A stretch of DNA of 64,000 nt, taken from contig VXAY01001001.1 of the NCBI GenBank assembly GCA_013399855.1, positions 46,201 through 110,200 on the forward strand, read 5' to 3'. The notes beneath the pieces were generated by a model. It was not told where the DNA came from. It made no database searches and saw nothing but the letters and a program-made list of their open reading frames with translations. Made by a program: the position numbers and the translations under genes. Positions 25,331 through 38,673 of this stretch are shown here, one piece after another. The DNA comes from Oxyruncus cristatus. Lineage: Eukaryota > Chordata > Aves > Passeriformes > Cotingidae. Each line of letters starts with the position of its first letter. The first letter of the stretch is position 1.

Positions 25331-25445
25331 AGATGTCTCAGTTGGTTACAGCATGGTGCTGACAACACCAAGGCTGTGGGTTTGATCCCCATGCACTTAA
25401 GAGTTGGACCTGATGATCCTTGTGGGTCCCATTGAACCTGGAACC
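25331..25445 (+). mobile_element. TguSINE1-like SINE: tRNA-Ile head with CR1-type tail
   Basis: A composite retroposon. The head follows tRNA-Ile: an A-box-like TGTCTCAGTTGG (25334-25345), GCATGGTGCTGACAACACCA across the anticodon arm, and a B box GGTTTGATCCC (25379-25389, with the consensus C of TTCGA changed to T). The anticodon position reads GAC rather than AAT, and the 5' acceptor strand is lost, so it is not a working tRNA. The head joins GAGTTGGACCTGATGATCC and TGTGGGTCCC, the 3' tail shared with a CR1 subfamily and also seen at 47.07 kb. TguSINE1 is known from passerine genomes and is thought to be mobilised by CR1 reverse transcriptase. Confidence 0.85.
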
Positions 25446-25844
25446 TGAGCTACTAAACAGGACACCAGAAAAGATGCAAGGAAAGTTCTGGAATTTCCTC
25501 CTTTAGTGGTTTTCAGCAAAGGTAATTGAGGCGTTTTTCCAGGAAGGACATACTGTCAGAGATGCAGAGCTGCCATCACATCCCTACTATCCTCATACGA
25601 CAGCTCAAGACTGACTGTTTTGCTGTTGTTTTGTGGCAATGGAGGAATGATGATGAGTGGGATAATCGACCCTGAACTTCTGGAAGGACAGTGGCTCATC
25701 CTGCATCACAGTGTCCACGAGTGACATTTTGCCCAATGTAATTTTCCAGAGGAACTGGTGCTAGTGAAAAATAGCAAAACAGACCTGGAGATACAGTTGT
25801 TCTTTGTTGCCATCAGCATACCTTGCCCATTTTCAAGCAAAAAA
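25446..25844. other. Unique noncoding DNA
   Basis: Spacer between the SINE and a CR1 fragment; no gene seen. Confidence 0.5.
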
Positions 25845-26112
25845 CATCTTCAGGATGAGAGGAAATGGCCTCAAGTTGCACCAGGGGAGCTTTAAATTAG
25901 ATATTAGGAAAATTTACTTCACTGAAAGGGTGGTCAAACTTGTAACAGGCTGCTAAGGGAAGTTGTAGCATCCCCACATAGGAGGGATTTATAAGACTGT
26001 AGATGTGGTTCTTAGGGACATGGTTTAGTGGTGGACTTGGCAGTGCTGGGTTAATTGTTGGAGTCAATGATATTAGAAGTCTTTCCAGCCTAGATGATTC
26101 TATGATTCTAAG
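25845..26112 (+). mobile_element. CR1 LINE 3' fragment
   Basis: Landmarks are AGGAAATGGCCTCAAGTTGC, ATTAGATATTAGGAAAAT, GGACATGGTTTAGTGGTGGA, AGTGCTGGGTTAATTGTTGG and the terminal GATGATTCTATGATTCTAAG. The tail type is the same as in the copies at 40.1 and 48.6-49.3 kb. It is 5'-truncated and noncoding. Confidence 0.94.
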
Positions 26113-28854
26113 ACTCTTCTGCTTACTGAGCTCAGTGGATTGAGGGAAACATAAACATACTCACTGCACTGGGCTTGAGAATCCTAATGGACAGCATCAT
26201 GCCCTCCAACTAACACAATCCAGTAGGGAATTAGACAATAAAAGTGCCTAAAAATGTGCCTAATCCAAAAATGTGCCTAATCCCTTTACACAGTAGAAGT
26301 GTGTCTAATCTTTTTACACACAAGCTCACAGTCCCACCACAGGCACTGTGCTTTCACTTCCAGCAGGAGATGTGTTACCAGTCCTCGTGCATAAACCATG
26401 TACAGCAGAGCCCTTATCTGCCTCCAAAGGCTGCTGAGCTGTTGGAAATTTAAAGTGTCACGAGTCATTGTGTGGATCTGTGACGTCTGGATACTTTTCA
26501 ACGCAATCTGTGTTGTTAAATTGATTAAACTATTTCAGTTATCTGGGTCATCAGACCACAGTGCCAGGTCATTGATTCATTGCACAAGGGTGAAGGAAAC
26601 AAGGTGAAGCTTTGTTTTCACTGGTTTTATCCCTTTATCACTGCAATCAAATTAATCTATCGTTATTACATTTGTGAGACACAAAGACCTTTACTTCTCA
26701 CACATATTTAGAGAGAAGGAGGTGGTTATTTAAGGGTTGAGGGTCTTTATTCGGCTCAAAAACATGAAACTGCAAAATTTCATGTACCCTTAGGGCAAGC
26801 AGCTCTGTCTCAATTTTCTAGGGAGAAAGTAGTGCATTTAATTGTTACATTGTTTTATATCTGATATTTCCTGAGTCATTTTGATGCTCAGTGAAATCAG
26901 AAAACTAAAAAAGAAATCTCATATTTGATTAGGTTTTCACTGACTGGACAGAACTTTATTATTGTCGCAGAGATATTTACATCTCTCTAAATGAGAGAAA
27001 TAAATAAATAAATAAATAAGCAGAGCAAAACTTATTAGAATGAGATATTTAATTTTTTTTTAAGTTTTTATGGAAAAACATAGATAAATACATACCTAAG
27101 TGAAGTAGTGCCATCAAATGTAACAGTTTAGGACAATCTAGTGGAAAAAATGAGATATTCTTAATCTTTTTTCTTCCTTTTTATGTCTGTCTACATCTTA
27201 AGACTCCAGAGTTAGAGGGAATAATTATAATATGTATAAAAAGGTCTCCAAACCATTTTCTTTAAAGTCTGTGGCAGAACTAAAATTAAGTGATAAAATC
27301 ACAGGCAATAAAACAGCTTGGTGTTTGGTCTGGCCTGTGAGAGCTAGGTTCTCACAGACTCAACTTTGTAAGGAGATAAACCAACATAATCAGATCATCA
27401 AATATCTGCTTCCAACAAGTACAACAAAAAGATACAAATCTTGAATAAAAAAGTGACAATTCACACCAACAAAAAATACAGCTTTGCCTACCCGTAACCA
27501 ATTCTCACGTATGCTTGAGACTTTATGTTCCAAGGTAGAAGAACTAATTGAAATTCAGGTAGGCCTAGAAAAGTGGCCTGAATCCAACCAGAGTCCTACC
27601 TAACAAAAAGCAAGCAATACAAGTTTAACTTTCAGATATTAAAGCTCTCAAAAGAAGCAATGGAAAAAAAAAGCCAACCAAAACGAATAAAAACCCCAGT
27701 GAAAGTATCAACCAACATCATTCAGTTTCACCAGCAAAGAAGCACAATTTGAGAGCTCTAGCAACTAATTATTCACCAGCTATAGGTGAACCAAGGATCA
27801 TGTTCTTGCTGGAGAACTAAAAAGAGACCTAGAAAATTTATCAACTACTTTTTGGGCAAAAGAATGAAGGAAAATGTTCCTCAGAAGTTATTTGTCACAA
27901 ATTACTTCCTCAGTTCTATTTTTAATCTTCACTCTTCAGAAAGAAACCTCTGCTGCCTTTGAAGGTTTTCAGTCCTTGCTGTACCCATTCCTTGTGTTTA
28001 CCAGACTTTGCATAAGTCACTGCTCAGTTATTTCAGCATTTAAATTTGTAGCTGTCTATTCTCTTGGAATCCTACATGGAGTAAGGCATAAAGCAATAAT
28101 CTGAGATGTTCATATTTCAAATGAGGGCGGTAGCAAAGAAAGAGGAGGAATTAACTTACATGCACAATTTCCTTTTATCTTCACGTTTTCCTGCCTTCTG
28201 CCAGTGCCAACAGATGAAATTATTGTCTTTTTACTCTCTTACCATCATTGCTTTGCAGCCTCAGGTGTTTCCCATCAATACCTGCCGGTATGCAGCTTCA
28301 TATGTACTTCTAGGTCTGAAAGCACATCCTTCAGCCAACAGGCTTTCCTGTTCCATCATTCCTCATTGACTCATCAATGGCACATCTGTTACAAACGTTC
28401 ACCAATCCTACTGCATCTGCCGTGTGCGTTGTCAAAACAACTTTGTGGAGTAAAAGGGACAGTATCAGACACATTTTCTCCGGGATTTTATTTTTCAGTT
28501 AAATTCTGCTATCTATTATTCTCACTGAGCTAGAACATCTCTATTACTGGACACCTCTCCTGCAAACTACTGAGATATTTATTTCAGGAAGAAATTTCTT
28601 GTGATCATATACTAATTACTTCAGCCTTATAAACGCTTTTCAGATATAACCACACATTAGTTTCAGACGTCATCTAAAAGAAATAATTTTTAAAAGGGAA
28701 ATATTTTATACCTTGATACACAGTTTCCTCTAGATGGATTTTCTTCAAAGACTGTACCATTTGGAAATTCTATCATTTTTAAAAATTCAGTATCACCTTC
28801 TCTATCACTAAATCTCTATCAGATTGCTTTAAGATGACAAAATATTAGAGTATT
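26113..28854. other. Unique noncoding DNA with minor simple repeats
   Basis: Contains a 16-base tandem echo (AAAATGTGCCTAATCC twice, 26251-26282) and an (AAAT)n run at 26998-27020. Several 70-110-codon frames on the plus strand at 27.9-28.5 kb overlap in different frames and show no domain or family motif. Confidence 0.55.
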
Positions 28855-28975
28855 CCCTATCTTTTTCTCAACCTATGAGTATTTCCATCTTATTTTCTGT
28901 CCCTGTCCTGTTGATGAGGGGGAGTGAGAAAGCAGCTTAATGCCCTTCTGGCAGACACAAAAGTCAACTGTCCAC
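28855..28975 (+). mobile_element. LTR 3'-end (U5-like) fragment
   Basis: Matches the 15.16-kb fragment in order: TTTCTCAACCTATGAGTATT, CTTATTTTCTGTCCC, TCCTGTTGATGAGGGGGAGT and a decayed end near AAAGTCAAC. As at 15.16 kb, homology starts just after where the polyadenylation signal would lie; no U3 or R is seen upstream. Confidence 0.6.
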
Positions 28976-30603
28976 GAGGTAAAAATATTTTCAATGTTTG
29001 ATTAAGGAAAAAGAAGCTTGTCATCAACAGAACATTTTAGGAATATTTTGGAGATCTTCTAATGTTAAAAGAAATAAGAAAAAAAAAATGTACGTGATTG
29101 TTAAAATGGCACAAGGTGAAGTGTTGCAGATAATCTAATGTGGACATTCTACACTAAAAATTCATTTATTTGTTGCTGTCAATATTGTATAACTATCTGT
29201 GCTGTTTAATAGAGATCTCTGATCCTGAATCATGCAAGCAAATGTTTTCTTTTTATTACTCCTTGAAGGAGAAATACATTGGTCTTTAGGCATTTTTAAT
29301 GTTCTTTAAACATTTTTAAATACAGGTACATTTTATTGGAAGGAAAGTATTTATTTTCTCAATAAATAAAAAACCAAAATATTAATTATAGTACTTTATA
29401 AAAGAATTTAGGACCACATGCTGTCTTGCTGGAAGTAGAAACTGCAGATTTCAAATATTCCTATCACCAAAAGATTTGTTCATGTTTTACATTTAAAAAA
29501 TCAAACCAGAAATATAGGTCATCAAGAAGAAACATTGGGGACATAAACCCAGACATATCTAGTTGTAGAACAGCCTTTCCAATATTTGCAAAACCTCTCA
29601 GTCTTGCAAATTATCTGCTTCCCTCAGGCAGACATTTTTAGGGCCTTCTTGACAGACTCGTCCAACAAAAGACACCCATAAAGGAGAAACACCTTTGCCA
29701 TTGACCTATTCAGAGGCTGGGCAAGGTAATCTCCCTGTTTACTTTTCCTTACCTTTGCTTGAGCTTTACCTGAGGGACAAAGCACTATAAACTCATGGGG
29801 ATGCTCTTCATGGGAAGCCTGGTATAAACAGTCTTGACAGCAGCTTAAACCTTTGAGAAATTTGGGGAGTTTATGAAAAATGTTAACGTTGTTATTAATA
29901 TTCTGATAGAATTCAGTAGAAAGAATGTTTATACTGATTCACATAAACTGGTCCAGAATCACACACCATGTTCTGGGAGTTTTTCCTTTTAGCTCCTGTT
30001 AAAAGCAACAGGCTACAAAGCATGATAAGTATCAGTCAAAACATTCCAAAAGTACTCCTAACAAACTGATCTGGACAGAAAGTCTTTCGTTTCCTCCTTC
30101 CATTGAGGTTTAGAAACATACTTGTATTAAAATTACAAAGTGATACTATCACAAGAAGCATGTCTGTTTCTCTCTTAGATCTTATTTCCAGCAATTGACT
30201 TACGATGTGTGTGTGATGGTGAAAAAAATAGCCCCTAGAAATCTATTTTGTCTCATTAATTTTGGCATAAAATTTAAGACTGCAGAGTCATAAAGCATAA
30301 ACCAGGTGTCATACTGCATTGATCCTTTACAGAAAAGGAAGTTGATCGTTCTTGGTTTATTTCACCAGGAAATTATTTGACTGGATTACTTCAATGTTTA
30401 ATTAAATTGTCATATAACATGTATAAAGTATAAAATATCAAATCAAATAGTCTTTTGCTGTGACACAACATTAATTTTCTGTCATCAAAAGTGTTTATCT
30501 TGTTAGTTGCCTAACTTAAACTTGCTCAGCACCAATTAAGAGTTATATCTGAATACATTTAGAATACTTAAATTCCTTCCTTTATTGCAGTCTTGTTAAA
30601 CTT

Positions 30604-30634
30604 TTTGTTGTTGTTGTTGTTGTTGTTGTTTTTA
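30604..30634. repeat. (TTG)n microsatellite
   Basis: Eight uninterrupted TTG units flanked by T runs. Confidence 0.95.
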
Positions 30635-31834
30635 GCATTTAGGGAGCTCTATTTCTTTAATAGGCTCTCTTTAATTTACATTTTATATTATTCTACTTGT
30701 TCTTCGTAAGATCAGTGGAGCAACTTCAGATTAGTGGAAAAATGTTACAGAATACTATGCGGTTTATGAAAGGTTTCATTCACTGTATTTCCTAAGGAGG
30801 AATGCTCATGCATTAGTTATTTTTACTTTCTGTCTTCTGAGCCCCCACACCTTTCATGTCTGAAAGTAATATTTAGTGATATTCAAATCTGGTAGAAAGG
30901 GATAGATTTTAATGATAATTAGATTGCAATCAACAGTGTCAGGAATATTTTCTGTCCGTAGGAGCACGTGTCCTCCCAGAAGTTAGAACAAGTTGAGGAT
31001 TGTTTCCAATGCACAGTTTGTCACCACTTTTTGAAGACTAAGTTTAGCTGCACCAGCTAATTAGTTGAAAACAGACTTTCATGGCCAGTCAGAGAGTCCC
31101 AACCACATTTCATGTACTCTTCATGTCCAAGTATGCCTCAAGTATTATGTGCATTGCAAGCTCAGAGCCCAGGCACTTGGATAAAGGCAAGAATAAGGCA
31201 GGATATGACATGTCTAAGGGACTCATATTTCAGGCTAGCACAGAAATAAACCTGGAGATTTCATGTTTTTGTGGCTGTATGAGGTCAATGTCCAGACCAG
31301 AATATGTTCTAGGTTCTTGATGTCTCCCAGATATATGGACAGCCCAGGTCACACTATTCCTCAGTGTCAAACATGACGTGCTAAGAGGGACATCCCAGCC
31401 TTCTCTGAAGTCATCTTACCCTTGATTCTGGTACCTTTAAAAGGTGTAGACTGTGAAATTAAGATCGAGCTCCTTATTCCCTCTCCTTAAGTAATAACTC
31501 TTTGGAGAAATGTGTGAAGCCTAATGGTTTTAGCACACTTTGAGATCATTTGCTTTAAGTGATGTTATGGCTGCAGAGGCAACACTAGGAATACATGGCT
31601 GCATTTTTTAAAGACAGGAACAGGTTCGATGCTTTAAATTAACCCAAGAGTCAAAGCACTTTGATCTACTCCCCACTTGTTCTAATTTACTAGATAAACT
31701 TCAGGGAAACTCAGTCATTTTTTCTCCATCCAGAAATAAGCCAAATAAGAAGTCACCCTTTAGTCACTGTCACTCACTAATTGCATCCAAGCATTAAAAT
31801 AAAAACTTACTGAGAGCAGTTGGGTTTTGGTATG

Positions 31835-31855
31835 TTTTTTTTTTTTTTTTTTTTT
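31835..31855. repeat. T homopolymer, 21 bases
   Basis: Uninterrupted T run followed by AATTAG. No recognisable retroposed sequence is attached. Confidence 0.95.
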
Positions 31856-31905
31856 AATTAGTTATGTCTCTTTCCCCCCAGTCACCATTATCCAAAGTAA
31901 GCGCT

Positions 31906-31922
31906 ATTAATTTGAAATTAAT
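31906..31922. other. 17-bp palindrome
   Basis: ATTAATTT-G-AAATTAAT is a perfect inverted repeat around a single central base. The arms contain ATTAAT/AAATTA cores of the kind homeodomain proteins bind. It could be a regulatory site or a chance AT palindrome. Confidence 0.4.
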
Positions 31923-34900
31923 GGGAGGATAATGATGCAGCACAGGTTGCAGGAGTAACACAAGAAGGTTGATTGTGCTGGAATACAACTTTCTTTTTCT
32001 CCTTGCTGGAGGCTAACACCTGGTTGAGGAGAAACCCATTATGGTTTGTTTATGTAACACCCAAAGTTGTAGGAATTGTGCTGCTTATGACAAGAAAGTA
32101 GAATTTCTTGCTTCTGATTAGCCTTTGAACAGACTTTGATACATGAAGAGGTCAATGTAGTATGAAGACAAACAACAGAGGGGCTGAGAATCAGCTGACC
32201 ACATACCAACACATGTTTCAGGGTCAGCTGAATAGATTTTAGATGTCTTAAAAAACCCCACCACTGCAATCTGAAGTTGGATCCCACCCATCCAGTCTGT
32301 CAATACACCACACTCTTCAGGGAGGGGATTTCTTGATCTCCACTTGATCCTGACCCAGGTGACCCTGCAGTTTCTGGCTGTTTGCAGTGTGACAATCGCA
32401 GAATGTGTTTATTAACCTTGGTAACCCTTATCCCAGCCTCTTCAAACTCTAACAAAAACTATAGGAACACCTCCCATATGGCAGCATGTTCTACACAAAA
32501 ATGCCAAGTTTTCCAGTAGGAAAACAGCACCTTATTGCCATTGTAGCCATGCAATACCAACATGTGAGAAAAAGAAACTTTAGAGGGATTGAGTGTATTA
32601 AGTGCGATGCAACTGATAAGGGGCAAAAGTGAGTGTGCTGACAGTAAGATTTAGGAACTAGAAACTCCTACTAGAAGAACATGCAAAAAATATGATCTTC
32701 CTTATTTCCAAATTCTGAATTATTTGTCCTAAAATGGTATTCATTTGAATTGTGACCGAACATCTTCACAATATTTATGGTTTGACACCATGAACAGAAG
32801 ATTATCCGTGTTCTGGTATAAAAACTGCAGACACTAAAGAGAAAAGACAAGTTGCACTCTTAGAAAAACAGACACTTCCACTTCTTTCATAGTATTACTC
32901 TGGTAAAGGGAAACTTTCAACCACTGCTTCTCTATACACGTGACACATTTTTCTCCTGAAAATGTCTTATGCTGTGTGCACAAATTGGTACTAACACTGG
33001 TGTCACACAGCTTGTTTCCATCTCAGATTTCTAAGACGTTGCTATAACTCAGCATCCTTGAATCACCTTTCAAGAGATAGAAAAATGTTAATTTTTTTGT
33101 TCACAGCTAGAAACTTTCAATATTCAGCTATGCTAAAGATTTTTGCTGTGAGTTCATTTTCCCTTCTTGTTCCGTACTCTTTTAAAAACATACACTGCAA
33201 GGACCTTCCACTGGTTCTGTAGTAATTATTTTACTTACACTTGATTATAAGCATATAATAAAAATTCCTAACAGGAAATAACTGGTTTTCAGTGAGAAAG
33301 TAAAGAAAAAAAAGGGGGTCAATTATAGGACCAGTTTGATTCAATAAGCAGCAAAACTACTGGGGTGTCTTAATAAAGCAGATGTCCTTCCCAGGGGTAT
33401 CCTGCACCAGTCTTTTCCACCAGACCAGACTTTATTCAAGCAGGGTGTTCTTTTGAAATACATTGAATAAGCTCCCTCCTCTTGCCTAAAGAGACTTATT
33501 GGGAGATCTGAGATGGCAGGATGGGGGTCTGGCAAATATTTCTGTCATTGTTGCAACCCAGCTGCAAAGTTTTAACATAACTAATGACAGCGGGTGGTTT
33601 CTAATACCAAAAGGTCACTGAGTCACAGGAAGCCAACTGGCCCCACTGTATCTTTTCAGCTCACAATGATTACCCTATCTGTTATTGTTCTCTATTTATA
33701 ATAAATACATCAAAATCTTGGGAAAAAAGAATCCATCCAGAGATGTGGGAATCCTTGCCAAAAATAAAAGAGGAAATTTAAATTAAAACCAGCAGCTGCT
33801 CCTAATCAACAAGCCAAAAAGAAACAGCCAATCACAATAAAATGAAGTCGAGCCCATGCCTACATTTTGTGTAAATTTCAGATATTATTGTGTCATTTCC
33901 TGAAATACTGGCTAGAAAGACAGACCACAAGCAATTCCTTGGAGTTCCTCATATTTAATCTGGCCTGCAGCACCAACTTTCTCTTCTATTTTACAAGGAC
34001 TCTTTTTCTTTTACTGCCAGATTGCATTCTGGGTCACCTTTCAGATGTAGATTAACATGCCCTTTCCGTGATGCTCTAGTCCCATGGGCACAGGAGAACA
34101 GAATGTAGCAACTAAATCTGCTTTCTTTCCCTTTCGTTCCAAAGCTGACTTCTTTGATGTTGCTGTTGTGAGATTACTGAACAGCAGCTGGGAATTCAAC
34201 AAAAACCACAGAGGTCAAATTTCAGTAGCTAAACACAGGTGCTAAATTCAGGCAGCTGCTTCTGTCTCCACTGTATATTCAGTCAATGAGGGCCAGCTAA
34301 TCTTCATGTGTTGTATCCTCTGTGTGACTGGTCTGGTTGTCTCAGGTAAGGGAGGTACATATTTAAACCCGGGTACCAGAGGGGAGACAGGATTGCAATC
34401 CAAGGTCTGCTTCCTGACCTGTACCTTCTTATATATTCTAAACAGAAGAAAACATGGTGCCATTTTGAAACATGTATAGAAATGTCCTTTGGAATGAACA
34501 GAAATTGTACAGATCTTGTTTCTGGAGATGATGATCCAGAAAACTCTCCAACCCACACTGGCAGCTGTATCACTTTCTGTGTCAGTCTGGTCAACCCATG
34601 GTCAGCCCTTACCACTATCACAGAAAATAGAAGAGATCTAACAAAATCAGTATGAAAATCCAGTTCAATTAATAACTTTATTTACATTGAACATTCATAC
34701 ACCAGTACAAAGTATAAGTGCAGAAAGTGATATGTTGTGCTAAAGAGTTTCACAAAATATGTCACTGTTATACGAGATTCTTTTAATCACCTTTTCAGCT
34801 TGTTTGCAGTTGAGTTTGCTGAGTTTCTCTTGGTTTTTATATTATAGTAAAGTAGAGTAACTGGTTTCTGTGCTACTTACTGTTCCTTGTATTTACCCTC

Positions 34901-36443
34901 TGAATTACCACATTTGAGCTCTGTTTTAAAGACTTACGAACTAATACAACTAACAAAGCACCCCTAAATAATTTTTCATGAAACTTTGAAGGCTCACAAT
35001 CTCGCTTCAAAATAACTATCAAGGGAGTTTATATTCAATATTATATCAGTTAAAATTTTCAGAAATATTTTTGATATAAAACAAAAAGCTGCAGTGAAAT
35101 TCCTACTTTTCACTGAGGTGTATTAATAGAAAATGTCCTTAAGTTTTTGGTTCAAGAAAACTGCTCATTTATGAAAACTGTTCCATAATATTTTCACAGT
35201 TTCTTCAGTGGTCTTTATGAGGAGGGTTGGCTTTATAACATTTCTTTTATTTTATGACGTTCAATATTGCAAAACCTTGATCTCACTTCTGGCATTTAGG
35301 CCCTACTTTAGTCTACAAAACAAATCATCCAAGGAAGGAAAATTGCAATTTTAGTAACCTTTTCCATGAATGCTGAAAAGTTTCCAAATGTATCATTAAG
35401 GTCAACACTCTTACATTTGTTCTCTTACTAAACTGATGTAAAATTTAACATTTCTCTCCTATTATCAACCTCTTTCCATAACATTCTGTTGTTGCATTTG
35501 TCTTTGTAACTATATGAAGCCATCTCGGCTCCAAAAATATTTTAAGACATATACAGTCTTTGCTGGTTCTTTTTATTTGTTCCTTTAACATATCATATTT
35601 TTTATAATATTTTTTGACCACTGTGCTTTAGAGAAAAGGTTTCTTCCTGTTCCATTTTCATTTTGAAATGGATCTTACAGGAAAGCAGTGCCAGTGAAAA
35701 CAGATTTTGAAACTTCATGTGCCAATGGGAGATGAACATCCAACAAATACGGCATTAACGGAGCCTCAAGGGGCAACATTTCAGCAGTGGAATGAGGCAA
35801 TCAACCAGCTGCTGGCAGAGAAACTCCTGGTCTGATGGTATTACAAATGTGCCCTTTTCATTTGCTGGAGATCATCTGAATGCCTGTCTCAGATTTCACA
35901 CCAGCATTTCTCAAAATTTTTGAAAGGGGATAGATGGTTTGGGGGGGTATTTTTAAGCTTTTCATTGCTCTTTTTGGGGTGATGTTCAGTGATTGACAAT
36001 GTGATATCACCTTAGATAGGAATAGATAATAAAGGTTGGGTTTTTTTGTTTTGTGGGGGGTTTTTTTCTCTCTTTGGTGTTATTTCTCTTATTATTATTT
36101 TGTTGTTATTTCTATATTCTGTGATTTCTATCCTTTCTCCACTTTTCTGATTTTACATTTAGTGTAGCATCAAAGGAAGCCCCAAATGCCTGAAAATGTT
36201 TGCTGATATAGATGCATACAACAGAAATTTGAAAAGCCTTCTGATTCTTACCTCACAGTGAGGAATTCTCATCTGTCTTTATTTACTCTTTCTCCTAATG
36301 TTTTACTAGTGGTTGTACTTTCTTTGCATCTACTCTTCAATGCTACTGGAAGTTTAGTGCAGAAGGAAGCAATCCTAGGTCTGTTCAAGGGAAGCTGTTG
36401 AAAAAATCTCATTTTACCTTGCTTTACCAAGCAGGGCTAGTTT

Positions 36444-36505
36444 GTAATGAGAGAGTATTTATTTATTAAGCTTAGTAATGAGCGAGTATTTATTTATTAA
36501 GCTTA
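36444..36505. repeat. 31-bp tandem duplication, two copies
   Basis: Copies beginning GTAATGAG(A/C)GAGTATTTAT start at 36444 and 36475 and differ by a single A/C substitution. This indicates a fairly recent slippage or duplication event. Confidence 0.92.
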
Positions 36506-38502
36506 TTTACTTAGTTAGCATAAGACTCCATTTTAAAAGGCCCTGAAAATTCACAGTTTAAGTATTCAAGTTATCACATGAACAAATAGTTTAAACTCAA
36601 ATGCAGTTAGCAAATACGTTGCAGTGGTAGAGATTCATCAGTCAATTATGTGAATTACACATTTTAAATTTAAATGGGTTAGTAATAAAAATTCCTAACA
36701 GAATATTTTATGGGTAGAGAAAGAGGCAACAAAGTTGAGCATAACCATGATTTGTTCCTGTGTTTCTTTCTGCATTTAATAAAGGTTTGAATAAAGCCAG
36801 GACAAGCAAAGCACTGAAAAGATAAGCCACGTTAAGATACTAAGGGAAGTTGCTCTTTCATAAAGCAATTCTGTAAAAAATCTCTTTACAGGATAGCTCT
36901 GACAATCTAGATGAATGAGCCTAGGACTAGAATATGAAATTTAATGGCCCGTGACATAAATTTAGCTATATCAGGAATGAATTTGGCTGAACAGAATGCA
37001 TTAATATACAGATAATTCCCAAAGTAAGGTGAATCAAACCAGTACCAATAAATTAACAGACGGACAAATTTGATATTCTGTCAGACTCAGTGTTCGTGCC
37101 AGTGGAAAAGTAATAGTCCTGAAAAATACCAGTAGGATGTTTAAAACAGGATCCAGTTGTAAGATTAAGCATGTTTTGATAAATCCAATTAAGGTAGCAC
37201 GCAGAATTTGAGATAACACATTGAGTTTCAGAAATCAAGTTGACCACTAAAGAAGAAAAGAATAATTTTTCAGGAGCTGATCATGGGAACCCACTCGTAT
37301 GATTCACCCTGCTCATTCAAGACTTGCTGTGTTCACCTGGGGAAAAGGGAAGACATAGCTCCGTGGAGTGAAGTGTTCTTGCATTGCTGATCTCCATGTC
37401 TCTGGCCTACAGGTGAAAGAACATTGTGAAAGTAGAATCTGGCTCCCGGCACAGCTGAGTGTCTTTTGGTCTTATCAGAAGAAACCTGAATTGTCAGAAG
37501 ACCATTGAATACAACATAACAGGAAAGAGATGAGAAAGCACTCAGAGTCTTTGGCAGACTCTGTCACATGTTACAAATGTAGAAATGTTGTTAAAAAATC
37601 TCTGTAAGAAGAGACTCTGAAGAATCTGGCAGAACCTTGCTATGGCTGATAGTACAAGATTCTTACACATCAGCTCCATGAAGTACGTGGGTTTTCCTGT
37701 CCCCAAACTGTACAAACCATTTCCAAACCATAAAGGCAATTTTTTAGAAATATTCCAACTCAACTAAGATGAAGGACAACATATTAAAGTGTTGTTGTTT
37801 TCTTTCTTTTTTTTTTCTTACTTCTTTCTTCCATCTGAAATATGAAAGCAGATTTAGAAATTTAATGCAGAAAGTCTTTAAAACAGTGGCAAGGAGGAAC
37901 CCAGTGAGGGCACAACAATGCCTCTGTACCACATTTCACAAGTGTACAATTAGGACAAGCAATTTCATTCAGGTTTGGTCCAACTGAGGTTTTATGGGGT
38001 TTCAGGTACCTAATCTGAAGCTAATATCATTTTTTAAGTCTTATATGCCCTTTCCATTCCTTTTAATATTGAACATATGTAACAAAGGGAAAGTTTGAGC
38101 AGTTTTAGTGTAAAAAAATCTCTGTGAAAGGTTGAAACAAGACAGAAAAACAGGGTACAGTGGCTTAAGAACTGGTTTTGTTACCCAAAGAAGCACACAA
38201 AAAACCCCAAGGTGTATCACAAAAATAATCTCAGGAAAGTGTTGCTGTAAACCAGTTTCCTTCTTGTAAAATGAAGTTCTAGGGATATATTTTCTACTGA
38301 TTGGATTTATTCATAATTAGACATATTTATGTAACTTTCCAAGAGGAGAAGATAGGAGGAAATACTGTGCTTGATTCATCACAGGAGCCACTCTTGTGCC
38401 CTTATGTTTCAGATGTGCACTCTGCCTTTGTGAGGATGACAAAAAAGCTGGTCAAGAATTTTTAATCAAAATGGTTTTTCCCTGAAAGAGAAAAGTTTTT
38501 TT

Positions 38503-38673
38503 TAAAAAAAGAAAAAGCAAAACCAAACACACACACGCACAAAAAAACCCAACAACAACAACAACAAAAAACAAACAAAACCCCCCACAAAACCAAAACC
38601 AAGCAAGCAAACAAAACAAACAAAAACACAAACAAAAAAACAAGAAAAAAAAAAAAAGAGAGAAAAAAAAAAG
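38503..38673. repeat. A/C-rich low-complexity tract, about 170 bases
   Basis: Mixed (CA)n, (CAA)n, (AAAC)n and A homopolymer, ending in a GAGAG interruption. The complementary strand yields a Phe/Cys/Leu-rich open frame that is only low complexity. Confidence 0.92.

Noticed and set aside
24991..25362. A 123-codon plus-strand open frame with a Phe/Leu/Ser-rich centre, looking like a membrane protein
   Set aside because: The hydrophobic part is only the translation of a polypyrimidine tract, and the frame then runs into the SINE. No real gene evidence.
25331..25403. A tRNA-Ile gene
   Set aside because: The acceptor 5' strand is missing, the anticodon position is changed, and a CR1 tail is fused on, so it is a SINE head.
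30604..30634. A CRISPR-like regular repeat
   Set aside because: It is a plain trinucleotide microsatellite without spacers, and the genome is vertebrate.
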